A DNA stretch of 55,000 bases from Chrysomallon squamiferum (taxonomy: Eukaryota > Mollusca > Gastropoda > Neomphalida > Peltospiridae). Below are positions 1-13,505 of this stretch, piece by piece; position 1 is the stretch's first letter; each line of letters begins with the position of its first letter. The position numbers and the translations under genes are program-made. The stretch spans positions 34,387,801-34,442,800 of the forward strand of contig CM022670.1 in assembly GCA_012295275.1 (NCBI GenBank), in the 5' to 3' direction. The notes beneath the pieces were generated by a model that saw nothing but the letters and a program-made list of their open reading frames with translations, was not told where the DNA came from and ran no database searches.

Positions 1-742
1 ACATTCACCCACCCACCCAGCCAGAGGTGTCCTGTTCTTGTTGTAGCAAGCATGGGTGTACACAAACACCCAGATCTTACAAGGCAGAGGTGGATTGTAT
101 GCACAACTGGTTTGTCACAATGATAGGTATTTAGGTCAGGGGCTTGATATAGACATGTTGGCTTTTTATCACTCACGAGATCATGCCTTTCGTGAAACTG
201 ATAGTAAATTCCTGATTGATCTGTGAGGTTAAGCTTACAGCATGTGGGAAAGAATTTCACTTTATGTAAATAATTGTGCTCTGCATGTCGAACAAATGGC
301 TTACATGCTCTGGTGTAATTATGTGAGTGGTTTGTTGGTATGTAAGCAAGCTAACTGATAATTAATTCCATTTTCACTTCTCTTTTTTCTTTAATGGTTT
401 CTACAAAATAGTGTAATGTATTCACATTGTTGAAGATTTTTTCTGAAGTCATAAAGTGTAAAATCCTCGCGGGTACATGAAATATGTTTTTACTTGACTC
501 TGCCCTTGTGAAAATAATACTTTTTAAATTAATTTTTCTTTTTTTCTTTTTCTTTTTTTATTTAAATCATTTTTTGTGATTGTGATTTCTTTGTATTTGT
601 TTAATTATTTCATTTATTTCATTTTATTTCATTTTATTTTATTTCATTTTATTTAAATTATTTTATTTTTATTACAATGAATACATAATTTACTCTTTTA
701 TTTAAACATCTTGTTTTGAATGATTCAGAAAATATTTGGTAT

Positions 743-773
<31 letters not shown>

Positions 774-1056
774 TTTGTTTGTTTGGCTGTTTGTTTGTTT
801 GTTACACCAGTTAATATACAGTCAGAAAATGTTTATTTTAAAATATTTTCTCATCAGACATAATTTTTAATTTTTAATTTTTAATTTTTTTGGAGGTATT
901 TAAAAAGAATTACTTGTCTCATATTTTGTTCTTATTAAACATATTCATGCATCCATTTGGTTCATTCTAACAGGAAAATGCCCCATTACTTCTGAAACCA
1001 TCATGTATACAGACACTTAACAAATATTAATATAAAGATGATGTGTGTTTTTACAG
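1..1056 (+). other. 3' part of an upstream intron of the MuSK-like gene
   Basis: No coding sequence is seen. The stretch is AT-rich, with ATTTC/ATTTT-type low complexity at about 600-675 and an (ATTT)n run passing into (GTTT)n at about 740-803. It ends in an AG acceptor (ttacag, AG at 1055-1056). The exon that follows starts with two bases of a split codon (phase 1), so at least one coding exon lies to the left of the window. The signal peptide and earlier Ig domains must be there. Confidence 0.8.
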
Positions 1057-1184
1057 CTAAAGCAACCATCTACGAGTGGTCACACACTAACCGGAGAGTG
1101 AAGCACGGACAAGAAATCCACCTAAGATGTCAGGCGATTGGAATTCCTTTACCAACCGTGCAGTGGAAGAAAAATGGCAAACTG
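1057..1184 (+). CDS. Musk: MuSK-like receptor tyrosine kinase, exon for first half of the membrane-proximal Ig domain
   Basis: This is the first coding exon in the window; it enters in phase 1 and leaves in phase 0. It encodes residues 1-42. The B-strand cysteine is Cys24 (context HLRCQAIG) and the core tryptophan is Trp36 (TVQWKKNG), as in an I-set immunoglobulin domain. The string GIPLPTVQW resembles the third Ig domain of vertebrate MuSK (GIPVPTITW, from memory), which also sits just before the cysteine-rich domain. Acceptor ttacag precedes it and donor GTATGT starts at 1185. Earlier exons lie outside the window. Reading through the acceptor gives an open frame from an ATG at 1038, but that ATG is in the intron and is not a start. 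Confidence 0.9.
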
Positions 1185-1931
1185 GTATGTAACTCTTCGT
1201 TTTGGTACTGGTCAGCATATTAAGGATTATAATAAATTGTATTCCACTTGCAGATCAGGTTAAATCATAGAGAACAGTATACACTCAACCTGCCTTATCC
1301 TTGGATTTGGTTGGTACTGGTGTGTTTTTTTTGACTAATTAATCATTTATTCATTCTCTGATCAACCTGTTGTTCAAAGATATTTTTGAAAAAATTACTG
1401 TATTTCCATGGTGGCATTAAAGCATGCTAGATTGCTGTATCAGTAGCAGTTACCCAGTTTTTTGTAGTATTTATAGATGGTTTTTCTAATTGTTAATAAT
1501 CATAGGGTAAAATTAATTCATTTTAATATAAGTCTCCTGAGCATCTGTACTTTTTGCTCTTCCTAGAACTGTATAATCCACAGATTAGGTGGTCCAACTG
1601 TTTTCAATTAACAGTACAGTAGTCTGCATAGAGGAGAGACCCAAACATAATGAAAAGTTTAATGTGTAATACTGGCAATAACATACAGACATGTCCTTAT
1701 TAAGTGTCTGAAGTATAGATGTTAGTGTAACTGAAATTATAATACCCTTGTCATAAAAATGGTGAATAATGTGACAAGTATGTCACTTTGTCAGTGTGTA
1801 ATAATGAACATAATGTCCCATTTGTACTGTAGGCGTATCTGATGGAAAGCACAATGCACTTGTAATACAGACAATAAAAAATAATGAAAACAGTGTCCCA
1901 TTTGTAGCATAGGTGTTGTATTTGTATAAAT

Positions 1932-1956
1932 AAAAGTACAATGGAATTGTACTTTT
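1932..1956. repeat. perfect 10-bp palindrome with 5-nt loop
   Basis: AAAAGTACAA and TTGTACTTTT are exact reverse complements separated by TGGAA. It lies inside the diverged 80-bp duplication of the Ig-domain intron. A role is unknown. Confidence 0.7.
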
Positions 1957-2340
1957 AATTACAATGCAATATGTGTATTTGATTTGATATAATAAGTACA
2001 TTTCATTTGTGGAATGTACAATAGCACAGTGTTGAGATAATCGATTGTAATATAATGAAGAATATTATATTTTATTTAGAGTATGTTCAACAATATGATT
2101 AAATGTGTATCTAACCCATGCAGGGTATTGTGTGTTTTAAAAATATAGATTATATTGGCCAAACAAAAAGTCCATGTTTTCAGTATAGCAGATAATTAAA
2201 ATTACACCGACTTAATCTTTTACTGTGAATTAATTCTATTACCATATATAGACCTGACTTTAATTTATTAAAGAAATCTCCAGTCAGTACATTAGTAGTG
2301 TTTTTACTGTAAAATAATGCCTGTATTTCTTAACAGGTAA

Positions 2341-2535
2341 TTGTTGTAGTGGTGGTGGTGGTGGTGGTGGTGGTAGTTGTAGTAGTAGTAGTGTCAGCAG
2401 CTGTTGTAGTAACAGTAATAGTGGTAGAAGTTGTAACGGCAGTAGTTACAGTAAAAGTAGTAGCACTACTCATTATAGTTATAGTAGAGTAGTATTAGTA
2501 GTAATACAGGTTGTAGTTGTAGTAGTGGTAGTAAT
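2341..2535 (+). repeat. GTG/GTA triplet-repeat tract
   Basis: A run of (GTG)n passes into interrupted (GTA)n, (GTT)n and related triplets over about 190 bases, typical of an ageing trinucleotide microsatellite. Confidence 0.85.
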
Positions 2536-4549
2536 GGTGATTCTGTATTATTTGAATATACGATGATACACTGACATCTGTTATTTCTAATGTTCTCATT
2601 ATTCAGTTTAGAAAAAAAAATAAAGAATAAAAAATAATTTGTTACAATGCTAGTCAAATTTCTGCCACAAGTAGAATAAACAGAGAAACATCCACTCTGT
2701 AACTGATATGGTTATGCTGTAAATAAATGGGTATTTATTCTTATTCATTTCAACGGTTTCATTTCTAACAAGATGTTTCAGGTAACATAATACTGATTCA
2801 GTTTTGGTTGTAATGTAATTTTACTCTTTTATCAAACTTGCTGAAATCATAATGGCTTATGTTGTTTGTTTGTTTGTTTGTTATTTGAGTCTTGAAATGA
2901 ACTTGCATAATTACGTTTGTGGACACTAACGCTGTGTAGACAATTTGCACTAGCTGACAGACCATAATCTCTGTTTAATGAGTGTTTTAATAAGAACAAA
3001 GGTTTATGCAAGCAAATATTTACAACCAAAAATCCCAAATAAAAAAAATGTATATAAATTTATTATCTGTGTATCAAAATTTTCAAAACAATTTTTAAAA
3101 TTTTGAATTAAGTTATAGAAAAAACCAAAATACAAAAATATCAAAAAATAATGGTTCACTCAAACAACCTAATTTTGGTTTAAGCCAAATTTTAAACTTT
3201 GCATAATTTCTTTAAAAGTAATTTGAAAAAATATAATATGAAACTTTTACACAAATTCAACTTCATTTCATTTATTTTCAAGAAAATTTTACTTTTTTTC
3301 TGAAGGGTAGGAAAAACTCAGTCTGTTTAAACTTTTTCAACTAATAAACCCAGCCTTTAGAAGACTTTTTTTAACCATCAATAAATTTTCATAACATTGA
3401 AATTAAACGCATTGTTTTTAGAATAACTGTTTTACTCTCTTTGCCTTTTGACCATCTGTACATACTTGTTACTTATCCTAACTGTATTCATGTATGTCAC
3501 AGTGATAACATGTATAATAGATATGTTTATTATTACGACTATGTCTAATTTTACAGGAATACTGATATGGATATGTCTTCTGTGTATGTATGTGTATAAT
3601 ATACACACAGACACACATGCATATATTGTTACAAAATTATATATGTAGTTCCCATTCAACTCTATATGCATGTATATTAAAATGAGTAATTATGCTGAGA
3701 GAGTTTATTAAACTTGTTGGTGTCACCTTTCAGCACTTAACATCACTATTAATTTTAAGCCCACGTATACATTCACTGAGCAAATAAAGTGGTTTCATTA
3801 AATCTGCTGATAAGTGTAATTTACACTGAAACGGCTTTGGAACTGATTTCTCAAATTATTATTGTGGGTGATAATGCTGGTAATGCAGTCAATGTGCTGA
3901 TCTCTGCTTTCAGATTTATGTATTGATAAGAGGTGCTGTGCTTTGTGAGTATGGCAATTTACGGTGTTCGAGGGCTGGGACCATATGTGAAACAAATTGG
4001 CTACAAAGAACTAACAGCTGGGTGTGTGTGTGTGTTTAGATGTGCAATTATGAAAGAGAAAAAAGAAAATGAATTGTTTGATTAGGGAAAATGCTACGAA
4101 TAAAAGAAAGTGTTAGATTATTTATTTATTTTTTGTATCTGAGATAATAGTGACTTCAGTTCTTTTATCATTATTCTTTTAACGTTTTTAATTTTATTTA
4201 ATTTAATTTTTAATTTAATTTTTTTATTTTTATTTTTTTATTTTTTATATTTTATTTTTTATATTTTTTATATAATATTTATAAGAAAAAATAGAAATAA
4301 TAATAATATTTCTGGGGTTTTTTTTTTTTTTTTTCAATTTTTTTCCTTATGTCTTTACTATCTTTTTTCTGGGTTTCTTTTTGTTTGTTTGTTTGTTTAT
4401 TTTCATTGTCCACATTTTTCTCCATCACTTTGTTTTTTCTCAGATTTCAATTGAGGATGCAGTCCTGTGTGTTTTGAAACACTCATACAGCATTCTGTGA
4501 TTTAATAGCCCAGCACTTGTGTGCACTTGAGCCAAAATTATCGAAATTT

Positions 4550-4573
4550 AAAAAAAAAAAAAAAAAAAAAAAG

Positions 4574-4604
<31 letters not shown>

Positions 4605-4624
4605 AAAAAAAAAAAAAAAAAAAA
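4550..4624. repeat. A-tract / (TA)n / A-tract compound repeat
   Basis: A poly-A run, a (TA)n core of about 26 bases and a second poly-A run lie in series. Confidence 0.9.
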
Positions 4625-4799
4625 TGATTTTAGAAACAAAACCAGATACATATCTTTTCAGAGTATCTAAGTACAAACTGTTATTTAAAACATAACAAGA
4701 AAAGGGTGGGACTGGTTTGAACTATTTTAATTCTAAACATATGTAGCTGAAAAATAAAGATAAAAGTCTCTAGAAGAAAATTTCTTGTCTCGTTTTTTT

Positions 4800-4830
<31 letters not shown>

Positions 4831-5098
4831 TATATCTCTCAATTAAGAAAGATAACAAATCCAAAATATATAGATATATATATATTTTTTTTTTATTTTT
4901 TTTTTAATTACTTAAAATAAATTGTTTAATGTTTATGGGTACAACATGTCAGCTTGACATGCTTTCAGCTCTGCATTTTAAAATATTCTGAATCCAGACT
5001 ATGTTACCAAATCTTGCTGTAGAGAATTAGAAACTGATGTACAGGTACTGAACCTTATATCCATCATCCTCAAATCTGGAAAAATCCAGAAAATTGGC

Positions 5099-5163
<65 letters not shown>
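5099..5163 (+). repeat. (TTA)n microsatellite
   Basis: An uninterrupted TTA repeat of about 21 units. Confidence 0.95.
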
Positions 5164-5164
<1 letters not shown>

Positions 5165-5775
5165 GTGACTACTTTTAAATTAGTCAGGCTGTAAGTACCC
5201 ACTCTCTGCATTAGTTGTTTCCATGACTTACACGTTGAACGGTTTAAGTGAGACTGTTTCTGTATAGAGATAAATCTCTCACAGAAGTCATTACACCTGT
5301 CAAATTAAATTATGTTTTTTTTTTTTATTTATTTAATTTTCATTTGATTAATTACACATGATATTGTAAGAAATTTAAGTGTTTTAAGAAGTGTATTAAT
5401 TTGTACAAATATCATTTAAATAAAATAATGTTCTTTCTTTTCGTAGTTTAATTTTAATCCTATTTAATTATAGATTATAACTCTCTTTAGGTAACTTAAG
5501 ATTTTTAATGGATTAAAAAAGAAGTGTGTATTTTAGAAATCTGGCAAATACAGAAATTCAGTCCCAAGCTTGCAGGATAAATGGTTCAGTACCTGTAGTT
5601 TCTTGTACCTGTGTTATTCACAGGATAGTAATGATGTACACAAATGTATAAAACACTAGAAACCACAAAGATATTTGAGACACCATGCTAGTATATATTA
5701 AAAAAATAATAATCCATATAATACAGAAATACAATTTTATTCCATTAAATGTACCTTTGAAAACATTTCATATTC

Positions 5776-5820
<45 letters not shown>
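5776..5820 (+). repeat. (AGT)n microsatellite
   Basis: About 15 uninterrupted AGT units. Shorter related triplets occur again at 53409-53462. Confidence 0.9.
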
Positions 5821-5821
<1 letters not shown>

Positions 5822-5992
5822 CACCTGGAGCAGTAGTCCTTGTTGTAACAGTACTTGTAGCTGTAGAGTAGCTGAGATACTTGTTTTTGTTATTTTAATA
5901 GATTAACACCATTGCTGTCATTATTAGAATGTATATAATGTTTCACCAATATTTGTGTAAATGTATATATAAGGATGAATGTTTAAATATAT

Positions 5993-6089
5993 TGTTGTTG
6001 TTGTTGTTGTTTTGTTGTTGTTGTTGTGGTGGTGGTGCTGTTGCTGTTGTTGTTGCTGTTGTTGTTGTTGTTGTTGTTATTGTTGTTAT
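5993..6089 (+). repeat. (TTG)n tract just upstream of an exon
   Basis: TTG/GTT triplets with a GTG/GCT interruption run to within about 17 bases of the acceptor AG at 6105-6106. On the transcript this is a long UG/U-rich tract at the position of the polypyrimidine tract. Open frames across it (Leu, Cys or Val runs) are artefacts. Confidence 0.9.
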
Positions 6090-6106
6090 TTTTGTTTATT
6101 TCACAG

Positions 6107-6299
6107 ATCACAAACCAGGATTCAAGCATCAAACCATTTGTTGAAATTGTCCAGTACAAGAAAAAGAACACTGTGAGAGCGACACTGATCATTGTGGTGA
6201 ATGAAAGTGCTGAGTACGAGTGTGAAGCAGTGAATAATTATATTGGAGGTCCAGGGTCTGACTCGAAGAAAGTTGTCATCAAAACTACACCACCCAGAA
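6107..6299 (+). CDS. Musk: MuSK-like receptor tyrosine kinase, exon for second half of the membrane-proximal Ig domain
   Basis: This exon encodes residues 43-106, entering in phase 0 and leaving in phase 1. It supplies the F-strand cysteine Cys81 in the context SAEYECEAVNN, the usual Y-x-C motif of I-set Ig domains, pairing with Cys24 of the previous exon. One N-glycosylation sequon (Asn74-Glu-Ser) is present. The acceptor is tttcacag and the donor is the full consensus GTGAGT at 6300-6305. The pair of Ig exons is phase 1 to phase 1 and 321 nt in total, so the whole domain could be skipped in frame, whereas this exon alone (193 nt) could not. A (TTG)n tract precedes it and a (CT)n tract follows, which is a striking setting for splicing. 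Confidence 0.93.
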
Positions 6300-6329
6300 G
6301 TGAGTAGAGTTCTTTCTTATTAAAATATC

Positions 6330-6690
<361 letters not shown>

Positions 6691-9213
6691 CTCAAAAAAT
6701 AATAAAACAGTGATTCAGTGATAAGAACATTTCTTGGTATTTGATATTTAGATGTGAAATAATATGTAAAGAAAAATTCATTTCCAGCAGAAAATTAAAA
6801 TGTATTTTCTGACAAATAGAATTTAATATGAAAAATAAAATGTTAACAGTATTTATATTAATTCTGATCTTTATTAAGTCAAGCAAATTTGACCAGGATA
6901 TCTTTTAGAATCAGAGATATGTTATTAATGCAGAAAAGACTTCCAGCAATATGTTGTCTGGGGTTTATAAAGTGGTTCCTCATTGGCAGTGGTATGAGTT
7001 GTCTTTGGGCTGGTTTCTAGCCTTTAGAAGTGGTCTTCAGAATGATTCCTGATTAACAATAGTTAACCCAAAAGTGGTTTTGTCAGTTAGAGTTAACTGT
7101 TTTATGGTCTATTCCTAGTATGTTATTTTATTTCTTTATTTCTTTTTATTGACGTTATTTCCAGTGATAACATTTTTGAAACAATTTCTTTGGGTTAATA
7201 GTGTTGTTGTTTTTCTCAGTGTAGTTTTACATTTAAATGAATGATCTTAATGATGGTTCCTGGTTGATAGGTGCTTATTATCAACATGATTTCAATTAAC
7301 AGAATTTCTCATCAGAAGTGTTTTGAGATAATATGAGTTAACAGTCAAAAGGGTTAACTGGTTTGGTTTATAGCAATCTATGTGCCTTGTATATATAAAA
7401 AAAAAAAAAAAAAAATCTTTACTGTTAAGTATTGTTTATAATACTAAAAACATCTATAGTAGTATTATAAATTTAAAAGGCCATAAGTGAGGAATAAAGA
7501 TAAAATGTCACAGGAATCCTTTTCTGTATCTTCTTCTGAAACTGATTCCACATGGTCAATAATGTAAACTTTGTATGTCCCAGTTTTATGTATACTATAC
7601 ACCTGTGAGTCAGGTGTGGGAGAAGTGAAGAGAGAGAGAGAGAGAGACTTAGAGAAACACAATACTTGTCCACATGAGTTGCTCATCAGCACACAACGAC
7701 AGCCAGAACTGCCAGGCTGGTCCTTAGTGCTCCTGCAAGTGTTTGATTGCTTGTGAAAAAAACACAGCAAATGAGCTGCCACATACAGAAATGATGTAAA
7801 ATGTTTTTCACATGTTAACTGTTGAGAGAAAAATTAAAAAAAAAAAAAAGATTTTGAAAAAGGAACGAGGAAAATTAATGAGAAGGGAAATCTGACTGTC
7901 AGTGTGAATGAGAATTAGAAACTGTATCATAAGGAGACACAGGTTGGAATGGGGGATTAAAGTGATATTAAGGTTACACATGTTGGTGTATATCTGATGT
8001 CACTAAAGTAAATATTGTTAATCTGATGAGTCAATCAGATCAACAAAACAGCACTCCATAAATCTGCCACAAACAACAATCCATCAGTCCATTTATAAAG
8101 CAGATATCCAACCACGGAAAAATGAAAATGTATACAGTCATTGTAATATCAAAACATAATTTATGTTCAGACATTCATTTCAAAAGTTCCCTACATCCAA
8201 ATTAGGTCATTGACAAGCTATTTAAGTTATCCTGTTGACATCTCTTCAGATCTGTTTTCACAGTATGAAAATTAATGAAATGGGTTCACATTATTTCAGT
8301 AATCCTTAAGATTAAACTGAAAACTTGAATTGTCAGCACTTCAAGTGATATTTAACATCAGAAATTGTATTTAAGAAAAGAAAAACAAAAAGAGAAGAAA
8401 TTAAACAAATGAAAAGGTAACCCAGACTAAAGTTCATTATTACTAAACATGCCAGGAACATTCTTGTTTACACTGCAGCACTGATTATCTGACAAGCAAT
8501 AAATATATTTGTTTATGTGGATTGTAAATCAGGCACACCTGATACAGACACCAAATACGGCAATACATCTCTGTGTTTTCAAACATGTCTCTCCTTTATT
8601 TTCATTTCAATCTCTTCTGCTTTCATCACATCTTACACAAACTGCTGCGCCTAACGCCAGCCTCCTCCCAGTCATACATATGTAGCTGTTAGGTAAACAC
8701 CGAGTACCTCATCAGATCTCATAAATATGTTCAGCTAATTGACTCCACAGTCACAGCAAGCCTGGCAGATGTGTGCACCTTTGTAAACCCTTTGGGAGGT
8801 CTGTGTTTCTCATCTACCCCAGGCATGCTGCTGTACACAGCAAGTGATGCCGATACAAATATCATTACATTAGCTTTGATGTGTGCAAAAATATGAATGA
8901 GCCGCGCTGTAAATGGTCCGAGTGTTTGTCTTGCATTGTATGGTGTCATCACCGGTGTTTTTACAGGACAGCAGCTTCAGACAGTTGGTGTGTGTGTGTG
9001 TGTGTGTTTGGGGTCTGCACATGTCAGATGGGTGAGATGGATGTATTTATGATTATGTGTGGATTTGCTGGTGATAGTTTTACAAGTATAAACATGGCCT
9101 CCATGTTTCAGTTCATCTTCTGCTTCTGTCTGGGCGAAAGAAAAATATTGATTTGTCAAACTTTGGTTCCTCTGTGAAGCTGAGATTACCTGTTAGCTAT
9201 CCATCCTTTCGTG

Positions 9214-9360
9214 TTCTTCATTGCATCCATTCATCTATTCATCAGATCATCCATCTATCCATCTATCCATCAGATCATCCATCCATCTATCCATCAGATC
9301 ATCCATCTATCCATACATCCATCCATCTATCAATCCATTCATTAATATATCTGTCTATCA
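9214..9360 (+). repeat. ATCC/ATCT-based tetranucleotide repeat
   Basis: Interrupted CATC/TATC units, including a longer recurring cagatcatccatc motif. The Ser/Ile/His-rich open frame across it is an artefact. A similar ATCC/ATTC tract lies at 18810-19110. Confidence 0.85.
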
Positions 9361-11258
9361 TTAAGACATACAGAATGTCATATCATCTCTTTCTTTTATA
9401 AATTTTATTTATTTTAATTTATGACTTCTTTTTAACATTTTTAAGTGCATTTGGTAATGTCAAAAACTGGTAAATGTACAAAAGTTTAATACACCAAACA
9501 TACATGAGTTGATTCCTGACTTTCCAATCAGGTTCCTTCAAGCTTGGGCAAAATATCTTAAACTTTATTTTTGGGGGTTTAAGATCATCACAAATAATAT
9601 TGATTTTCTTTAAATTCTTTACAACATATTCATATATTTTTAATTATTTTGCTTAAGCACATAAGATTCAAAGTTCTTCCATGATGGTAATCATCCCTAT
9701 GTTTATCCATTAATCATCCCTGTATTTGTCATGAGTTGTAGGACTTGACTAGTGATCATGCATACAGAGGTTACACTTGAACTGATCAGATATAAGTTAA
9801 TAAGTTTAATTACTACTTTAGTCACTTGCTTTGGCCATTAACCCATTTTATTTAGGTCAGAAAGATAACTGGATGCATCAGACCTGGTTTTCTTTACTTC
9901 TGGGTCAGAAATAAAAAACACAGAGAGTTTTTTGTGTGTGTGAGTTGGGTTTTTTTGGATAAATGTTTACGGATTCTCATCTCATGGCTCCTTGTCTTAT
10001 CTTTTTGGTTTCATGTCTTGTTTATAGAGACAGCTGTATTGGATGGCTTCTAATGATGAGAAATCTGTGTCTGCCACAGATTCTTCACTAATCTGATGTT
10101 AATAGACCTGTTCTACACCATTCATTATTCTCATTTTCAGCAGCCTCCTTTCCATCTTTCCATCAGATGCTGTTACAGCATAGTTATTACACTTCAGTGT
10201 GTTTTAGTCTTTCATACTCAGTTTCATGCAGCAGGCTTTGCTTTGATGGTTACAGCAGAAGTTGAGATCTTTCGAGTTGTGTGATCACTTTCTGCTAAAT
10301 ACCAGTATGTCCTAATTCCCATTTCAGTCACTTTTCTGTGACAGGTCTGTCAGAAACCATGATTTATGCTTCCCCATCTTTATGAAGACAAATATAAAAG
10401 ATCCTTTACTGCTGGCTGAAAAAAAAAAAAAAACCAGTGGCTTCAGCAGGTTTCCTCTCTAATGACATGTATGGTCTTTAACCATACATACAACATCATA
10501 TAACCATTTATTAAAAAGAGCCTGTGTACGTTGTTAAATAAAATGTTTCTCCTTTCTTTCACATCTTAAAATATAATTTGTGTTTTGTTTTATATAACTG
10601 TTTTGTATGATAACATTCTGTACTTAATACTGGGTAGTTTTCTTCTTTTTTGTGGGTTTTGTGGGAGGGGAGTTGTTTGTTTTTTTCCCTCTTTTTTTTT
10701 GTTTTATTTTATTTTATTTAAATTTTTTGAAATCTCATTTTTACAAGATAAAATCAAGCTTACATTTAACTTTATGACTGTATATGATATTTGCTGTGCC
10801 CATATAAATGCACAGCAATTAAATGATTTAATTTTATTTTGGAAATAATTGATTATATAAATGTATATGGTCATATAATACATAGATTTTGTACACTTAA
10901 CTCTTTTAATCACATACTTTTTTAACATTTATTTCCTTGTACATCTATTTTCTTACATTTATTTCCTTTCATTTTATGACTTCAAAACTGCTTTAAAAAT
11001 ATATTTCTAAATCCCACCATGTCCAAAAGAGTGAAGGAAGGAGATAGGATCAGCTTACTCGCGAACGATGCAGTTATTTTGTTAAGATCAGTTTTTCTCA
11101 CAATTATGTGTTGTTTCTTACATCTAGCATGTCTAGATTGCTTCCTGCCTCCACAGTTTTGTCATTCAGTTAACTTGGTGAACCGTGTACATCATGTTTA
11201 TTTAAAAAACACTTTTCCTTCTTTGTAGTGACGTCCCACTGTTGTAGGTTTTTTTTTT

Positions 11259-11480
11259 ATCATGGTACTACATTCACACTGTGGCTGATGGTACATTATG
11301 GTTTAGTATCATTTAAACTTGTAAATGACTACTATCCTGATACAACATTCAGACTAAGGCTAATGGTACATTATGATTTTGTATCATTTAAACTGATAAA
11401 TGGTTTTATCATGGTACAACATTCAGACTAAGGCTAATGGTACATTTTAACTTTTCATCATTTAAACTGATGATTTAGGC
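11259..11480 (+). repeat. 75-bp tandem repeat, three clear copies
   Basis: Copies start at about 11259, 11333 and 11408 (spacings 74 and 75). They share atc-tggtac-acattcagact, ggctaatggtacatta and atcatttaaact blocks. More decayed copies seem to continue to about 11670. Confidence 0.8.
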
Positions 11481-12920
11481 TAGTGATGTATGTGATACAT
11501 GGGTTTTTATTGCTAAAACGGATCAATTACTGTGTCTCAGTACAACATTTAAATTGAAACTGATAGGACGAAACATCATTAAAATTCCATTAAACAAAGA
11601 AATGTTTCAGTATTTAAGTTAAGACTGATAGGACTTAAGAGTCTGTATTTCGGTACACCATTTTTTAAAAGCCAAATAAGATTATGGAATAGTTTTCGTA
11701 TTCTTACTGATCTGTCCTGGTAATTTTACAGAGTTTTCATATAATTTACTAAATTTTCCCAATCCAACAGAAGCTCTATGTAAATGTAGAGCCACAATCT
11801 TTTATCATTCTTGTTTAGTGACAGTGATTTTTTTATTTTTTTAAATTCTAAAAAAAAAAAGAAAAGCAAAAGAAAAAAGAGAGAGACCGAAACTATGGTG
11901 TAAAAAATAACTGATGTACCTCTTTTTTTTCATTTTTTTTTTTGTTAATTTAAGAGGTAAAAACCATATTTGTTTGTTGATATACCTATGGTGGCACGAA
12001 TGTGTTAATGTCGCCAGCTCTGAGAATAAATGGAGATCGGTGATATTTCACAGTCATATAAATTGCTGTTAATGTTTTAAAAAACTGTAGAGGTTCACTG
12101 GGTGTGAGCTCTGTAATGCGTCTCTGCTGATGAGATAACCACTGCAGCGTGAGGGAGGGTGAACTACATCAGCGTGTGTCCTAATCACTTGCATTTACTG
12201 TTAATCCGCATATGTGTAATCATATACATGTTTATTTTAAATGTGTGTTAATTATCAGCAGGTGCATCAGCATGCACCATATCAGACCTGCGTTCAGTTT
12301 TTTTCCTGCAAAGAACTTTCATGTGGTACAGCGTTTGTGTATGCGTGTGTATGTAATCATAATTACGGCTAACGCATACGTATTTGGTATGTGTTTGTAA
12401 ATATTTCTTGTACTGGGTGAATCTATCTTTGGAAACCTTTTTTTTTTTTAAATGTAAATTTAATCAGTATATTTAATAATATTCAAAATTATTGCCAATA
12501 AGTAAATATATAGATTTTAAAAAACATTTCTGTTTTTCTTTTACAAAGACATAAAAACATTTCAGTAACACTTTATAATCTTGTCAATTTATTTTGATAG
12601 ACAAACTGCAGGCACTGTTAAAATATACACATTCAGTTGTTTAAAAAGCCATGCAGATTATTACAGTAAAGCATTATAATAACTTTAGTTTATATTGACA
12701 CAAAAAGTGTAGCCTATAAAAAAAAAAACACATTCAATTTTTAAAAAGTCATTACTTATTTTTTCACGAAGCCAGGGAATCATTTCAAGTGAGACATTAA
12801 TCTGTGTTTGCACGTGCTGTTACATATTTTTATCTTCATGACATTTCTTAAATTCCACTTTTGTCAAACCATGGCTTTTTCTTCAGCCTGCCCCAACTCC
12901 ATCATGACTTCTTCTTTTTT

Positions 12921-12927
12921 CTCTCTG

Positions 12928-12960
<33 letters not shown>

Positions 12961-12962
12961 CT
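12921..12962 (+). repeat. poly-T run
   Basis: About 30 consecutive T residues lie within a T-rich segment. Flanking open frames (Lys-rich on minus, Phe-rich on plus) are artefacts. Confidence 0.9.
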
Positions 12963-13267
12963 CTTTCTGCAATCCTTATCTTCGAGTATCTGTGACCAAG
13001 GGAGTGAAATATGAGGGCAGAAACACAAACACTTCTTTGATTGGGCCAAATGTTTTTGATATCTCCCAATGGCACATGTGTAATGGATTCTACAAAAGTG
13101 GCTTACAGCCAACACACATACACATACGTTGTTGTATTTTTACTATTAATAATTTCAACGGAGATTTTAAAAAAATTATTTTATTTATTTTTGGTTTTTA
13201 TAGCATTTTTTAAAATATACAGCTATAAGCTGATAAGAATATTCTATTTATAATGTAACGGAAACTG

Positions 13268-13335
13268 TTTCATTTATATATTTATTTAATTATTTATTTA
13301 CTTACTTAATTATTTATTTATTTATTTACTTACTT

Positions 13336-13367
<32 letters not shown>

Positions 13368-13505
13368 TATTTATTTATTTATTTACTTTATTTATTTATT
13401 TATTAACTTATTTATTTACTTATTTATTTACTTATTTATTTTATTTATTTATTTATTTATCTATTTATTTATTTTTATTTATTTATTTATTTATTTATTT
13501 ATTTG
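13268..13505 (+). repeat. long (TTTA)n microsatellite
   Basis: About 235 bases of TTTA units with TTAC/TTAA interruptions. It is the longest of several TTTA tracts in the window (others near 740, 4798, 40820 and 47560). Confidence 0.95.

Larger units (their letters stand above)
1185..6106 (+). other. 4.9-kb intron inside the Ig domain, rich in microsatellites
   Basis: No exon is recognised. From left to right it holds an 80-bp diverged duplication (about 1800-1960) with a short palindrome, a GTG/GTA triplet tract (2341-2535), (TTTTA)-type sequence (about 4180-4290), A-runs around a (TA)n core (4550-4624), (TTTA)n (4798-4832), (TTA)n (5099-5163), (AGT)n (5776-5820) and (TTG)n (5993-6089). The last abuts the next exon's acceptor. 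Short open frames here are repeat by-products. Confidence 0.75.

Noticed and set aside
1038-1056. ATG 1038 as a translation start for the Ig exon
   Set aside because: It lies in the intron before a good acceptor, and the Ig domain's phase-1 entry shows an upstream exon exists.
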